Shown here one piece after another: positions 62,601-64,000 of a DNA stretch of 64,000 nucleotides. The notes beneath the pieces are model-generated. The model was not told the origin of the DNA. It saw nothing but the letters and a program-made list of their open reading frames with translations, and ran no database searches. Origin of the DNA: Aptenodytes patagonicus (Eukaryota; Chordata; Aves; Sphenisciformes; Spheniscidae); the NCBI RefSeq assembly GCF_965638725.1, contig NC_134950.1:166384853-166448852 (forward strand), read 5' to 3'. The position numbers and the translations under genes were made by a program. Position 1 is the first letter of the stretch, and the number at the start of each line of letters is the position of its first letter.

Positions 62601-64000
62601 GAGGAGCATTCCCCATATCCTTCACGTAGACAGCAGCGCCGTCGGCCGCGGTGCCAGCCGCTGGGTGGGACGGGAGGAGGGGGTCCTCAGGAGCTCTTTT
62701 CTTCTATTTTAGCTCATGGGGGATGCTTTAATGCTTGAAGTATCAGGTTTTAAATCCCTGGGGCCGCAGTCAGTGCTAGTCAATCAGCGCCATGCAGGAT
62801 GCATCATTCAGCGCTGGAACGGATGCCGAACGTGCCAGCAGAGCCCTTTTGCTTAGCAAGGCAGAAACGTGGAGCCCAGCACAGGTCTCGAACTGGACTT
62901 CCATGCCCTCCATCTCATACAAAACAAATAACACCCTAAGCCCAGTCTGCATAACATCCTTTCGCTTTACTTTAGCATCCCCAGCTGGGAAGCTCCCCCC
63001 TCCCTCCCAGGGGATGTTGTGCAGCGGCACAGTGCTCACAACTCTTGAGATGTCCTAAGTGCCGCTTGGACGCCGTTAGCCACACACACATGACAGCTTG
63101 GCTTTCTCGTTAGCAGAATGAACTGTTGTTCTTTCACTCTTATCTATAATTAGCAATTTAGAGGGTGGCAGCAGCCTGTTTCATCAGGCAGAGCCGTGTG
63201 GAGCGACCAGACTTTCCGCAAGCACAGAGCCAGCTGCCCGCCCGGCGGGTTTGAGCAGCCCCTGTCTAAGACAGGCAGTTTTGTGAGAAGCGATAAGCAA
63301 ACAGAGGGCTGTGCACAGCCTGTGCACTGCAAAAATGTCAAAAAGGAGAAGAAAAAAGAAAAGAAAACAAAGGCAGTGATAAGGACAAGGCTTCAACGAA
63401 AGCCTTGTATCTGACTATATCCATCACTAAAACAGAAGTCCTGTGGCCTTTCATCCATCCAAGCTAACGGTTGAAGGACTAGGCAGCACTGAGGCTGTGC
63501 TATTTTCCACTGCATGAACTGGAAATCTTCCTTCATCTGCATTATTCATTCTTGGCTGGAGGGGCACATTCCTCTTCTTTGTGCAGCTTCTCGACCCACG
63601 GGCCCATGGGCCAATGCAAATTGTATCAGCTCAGCGGTAATACCCATAGCCTGGGGTGGGAGGAGACCATTAAACGTTACCAGCCCAGTTCTAGGACACG
63701 GGGATGCTTTTGTTAAGCACTTAGCACCGAAATGGTTAAGCACAGCAGTGCTCGCGTCAGCCTAGGCAGGGTCCCTGCCTTGCAGTGAAGTGCTCCCATC
63801 TCCTAGAGGTAATTTTTAAGACAGTACTTTCAGCGTGACCATGCCCTTGCCAAGGGCATTCCGTTCAATTTCCCAACCAGAAAGGCTGCAAATCTGTGCT
63901 TGGTTTTCTTTCTGCTTTAAAGCTAGCAAGGCTGACTCTCCCCAGCTCTCCCCATTGCTCTTACTGGGAGGCTTAGCCAAACCTCATTACCTTGCAAGGA

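Larger units (their letters stand above)
50155..64000. other. Downstream region, no confident gene
   Basis: The first part may hold the 3' UTR of the upstream gene. Beyond it there are simple repeats (54590-54653 and 59600-59625), a short imperfect duplication near 54047-54126, and a few CpG-richer patches (about 60590-60720, 61700-61760, 62550-62690). Exon-like segments at 53565, 55272, 61677 and 62523 are noted as weak candidates. The 174-codon minus-strand frame at 57394-57918 has no splice or domain support. Confidence 0.45.

Noticed and set aside
1..64000. tRNA, rRNA, CRISPR arrays, prophage or operon-like systems
   Set aside because: No cloverleaf-like, ribosomal, repeat-spacer or densely packed gene structure was seen; the window is vertebrate nuclear DNA.

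Overview
The window looks like a piece of a bird nuclear genome. The only clear transposable element is a CR1 non-LTR retrotransposon with the 3' end typical of sauropsid, and especially avian, CR1 copies. Interspersed repeats are otherwise sparse, introns are long, and most of the sequence is non-coding. There is no sign of operons, bacterial genes, rRNA, tRNA or CRISPR. Most open frames longer than 60 codons are chance frames in non-coding DNA or translations of microsatellites.

The main content is a plus-strand protein-coding gene in many small exons, of which the window appears to hold the 3' part. I found it by looking for good splice acceptors and donors around protein-like frames and then testing reading phase. 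Seven segments join without a phase conflict: 13380-13492, 17202-17363, 30304-30413, 46476-46530, 47922-48332, 49690-49771 and a possible last exon at 50132-50154. An eighth, weaker segment at 12076-12156 also fits in phase. The joined frame gives about 317 residues after the first split codon, or about 344 with the weak exon, and ends at a TAA at 50152-50154. The product is hydrophilic, rich in Ser, Pro and Lys, and shows no domain I recognise, so I give no gene name. The 5' end is presumably upstream of the window.

Layout: 1-12075 shows no supportable gene. From 12.1 to 50.2 kb lie the exons and introns. The 12.9-kb intron at 17364-30303 carries an antisense, 5'-truncated, decayed CR1 copy (about 23749-26430). 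A perfect 14-bp inverted repeat lies about 210 bp from the CR1 3' end, and a short diverged direct repeat lies beyond the CR1 5' end. The 16-kb intron at 30414-46475 carries an uninterrupted polypyrimidine tract of about 345 nt. From 50.2 to 64 kb I see no confident gene, only a GATGT pentanucleotide repeat, a TTTTA repeat and a few weak exon candidates.

Limits: exon calls rest on splice consensus, phase and amino-acid character read by eye. No alignment, transcript or database search was possible.
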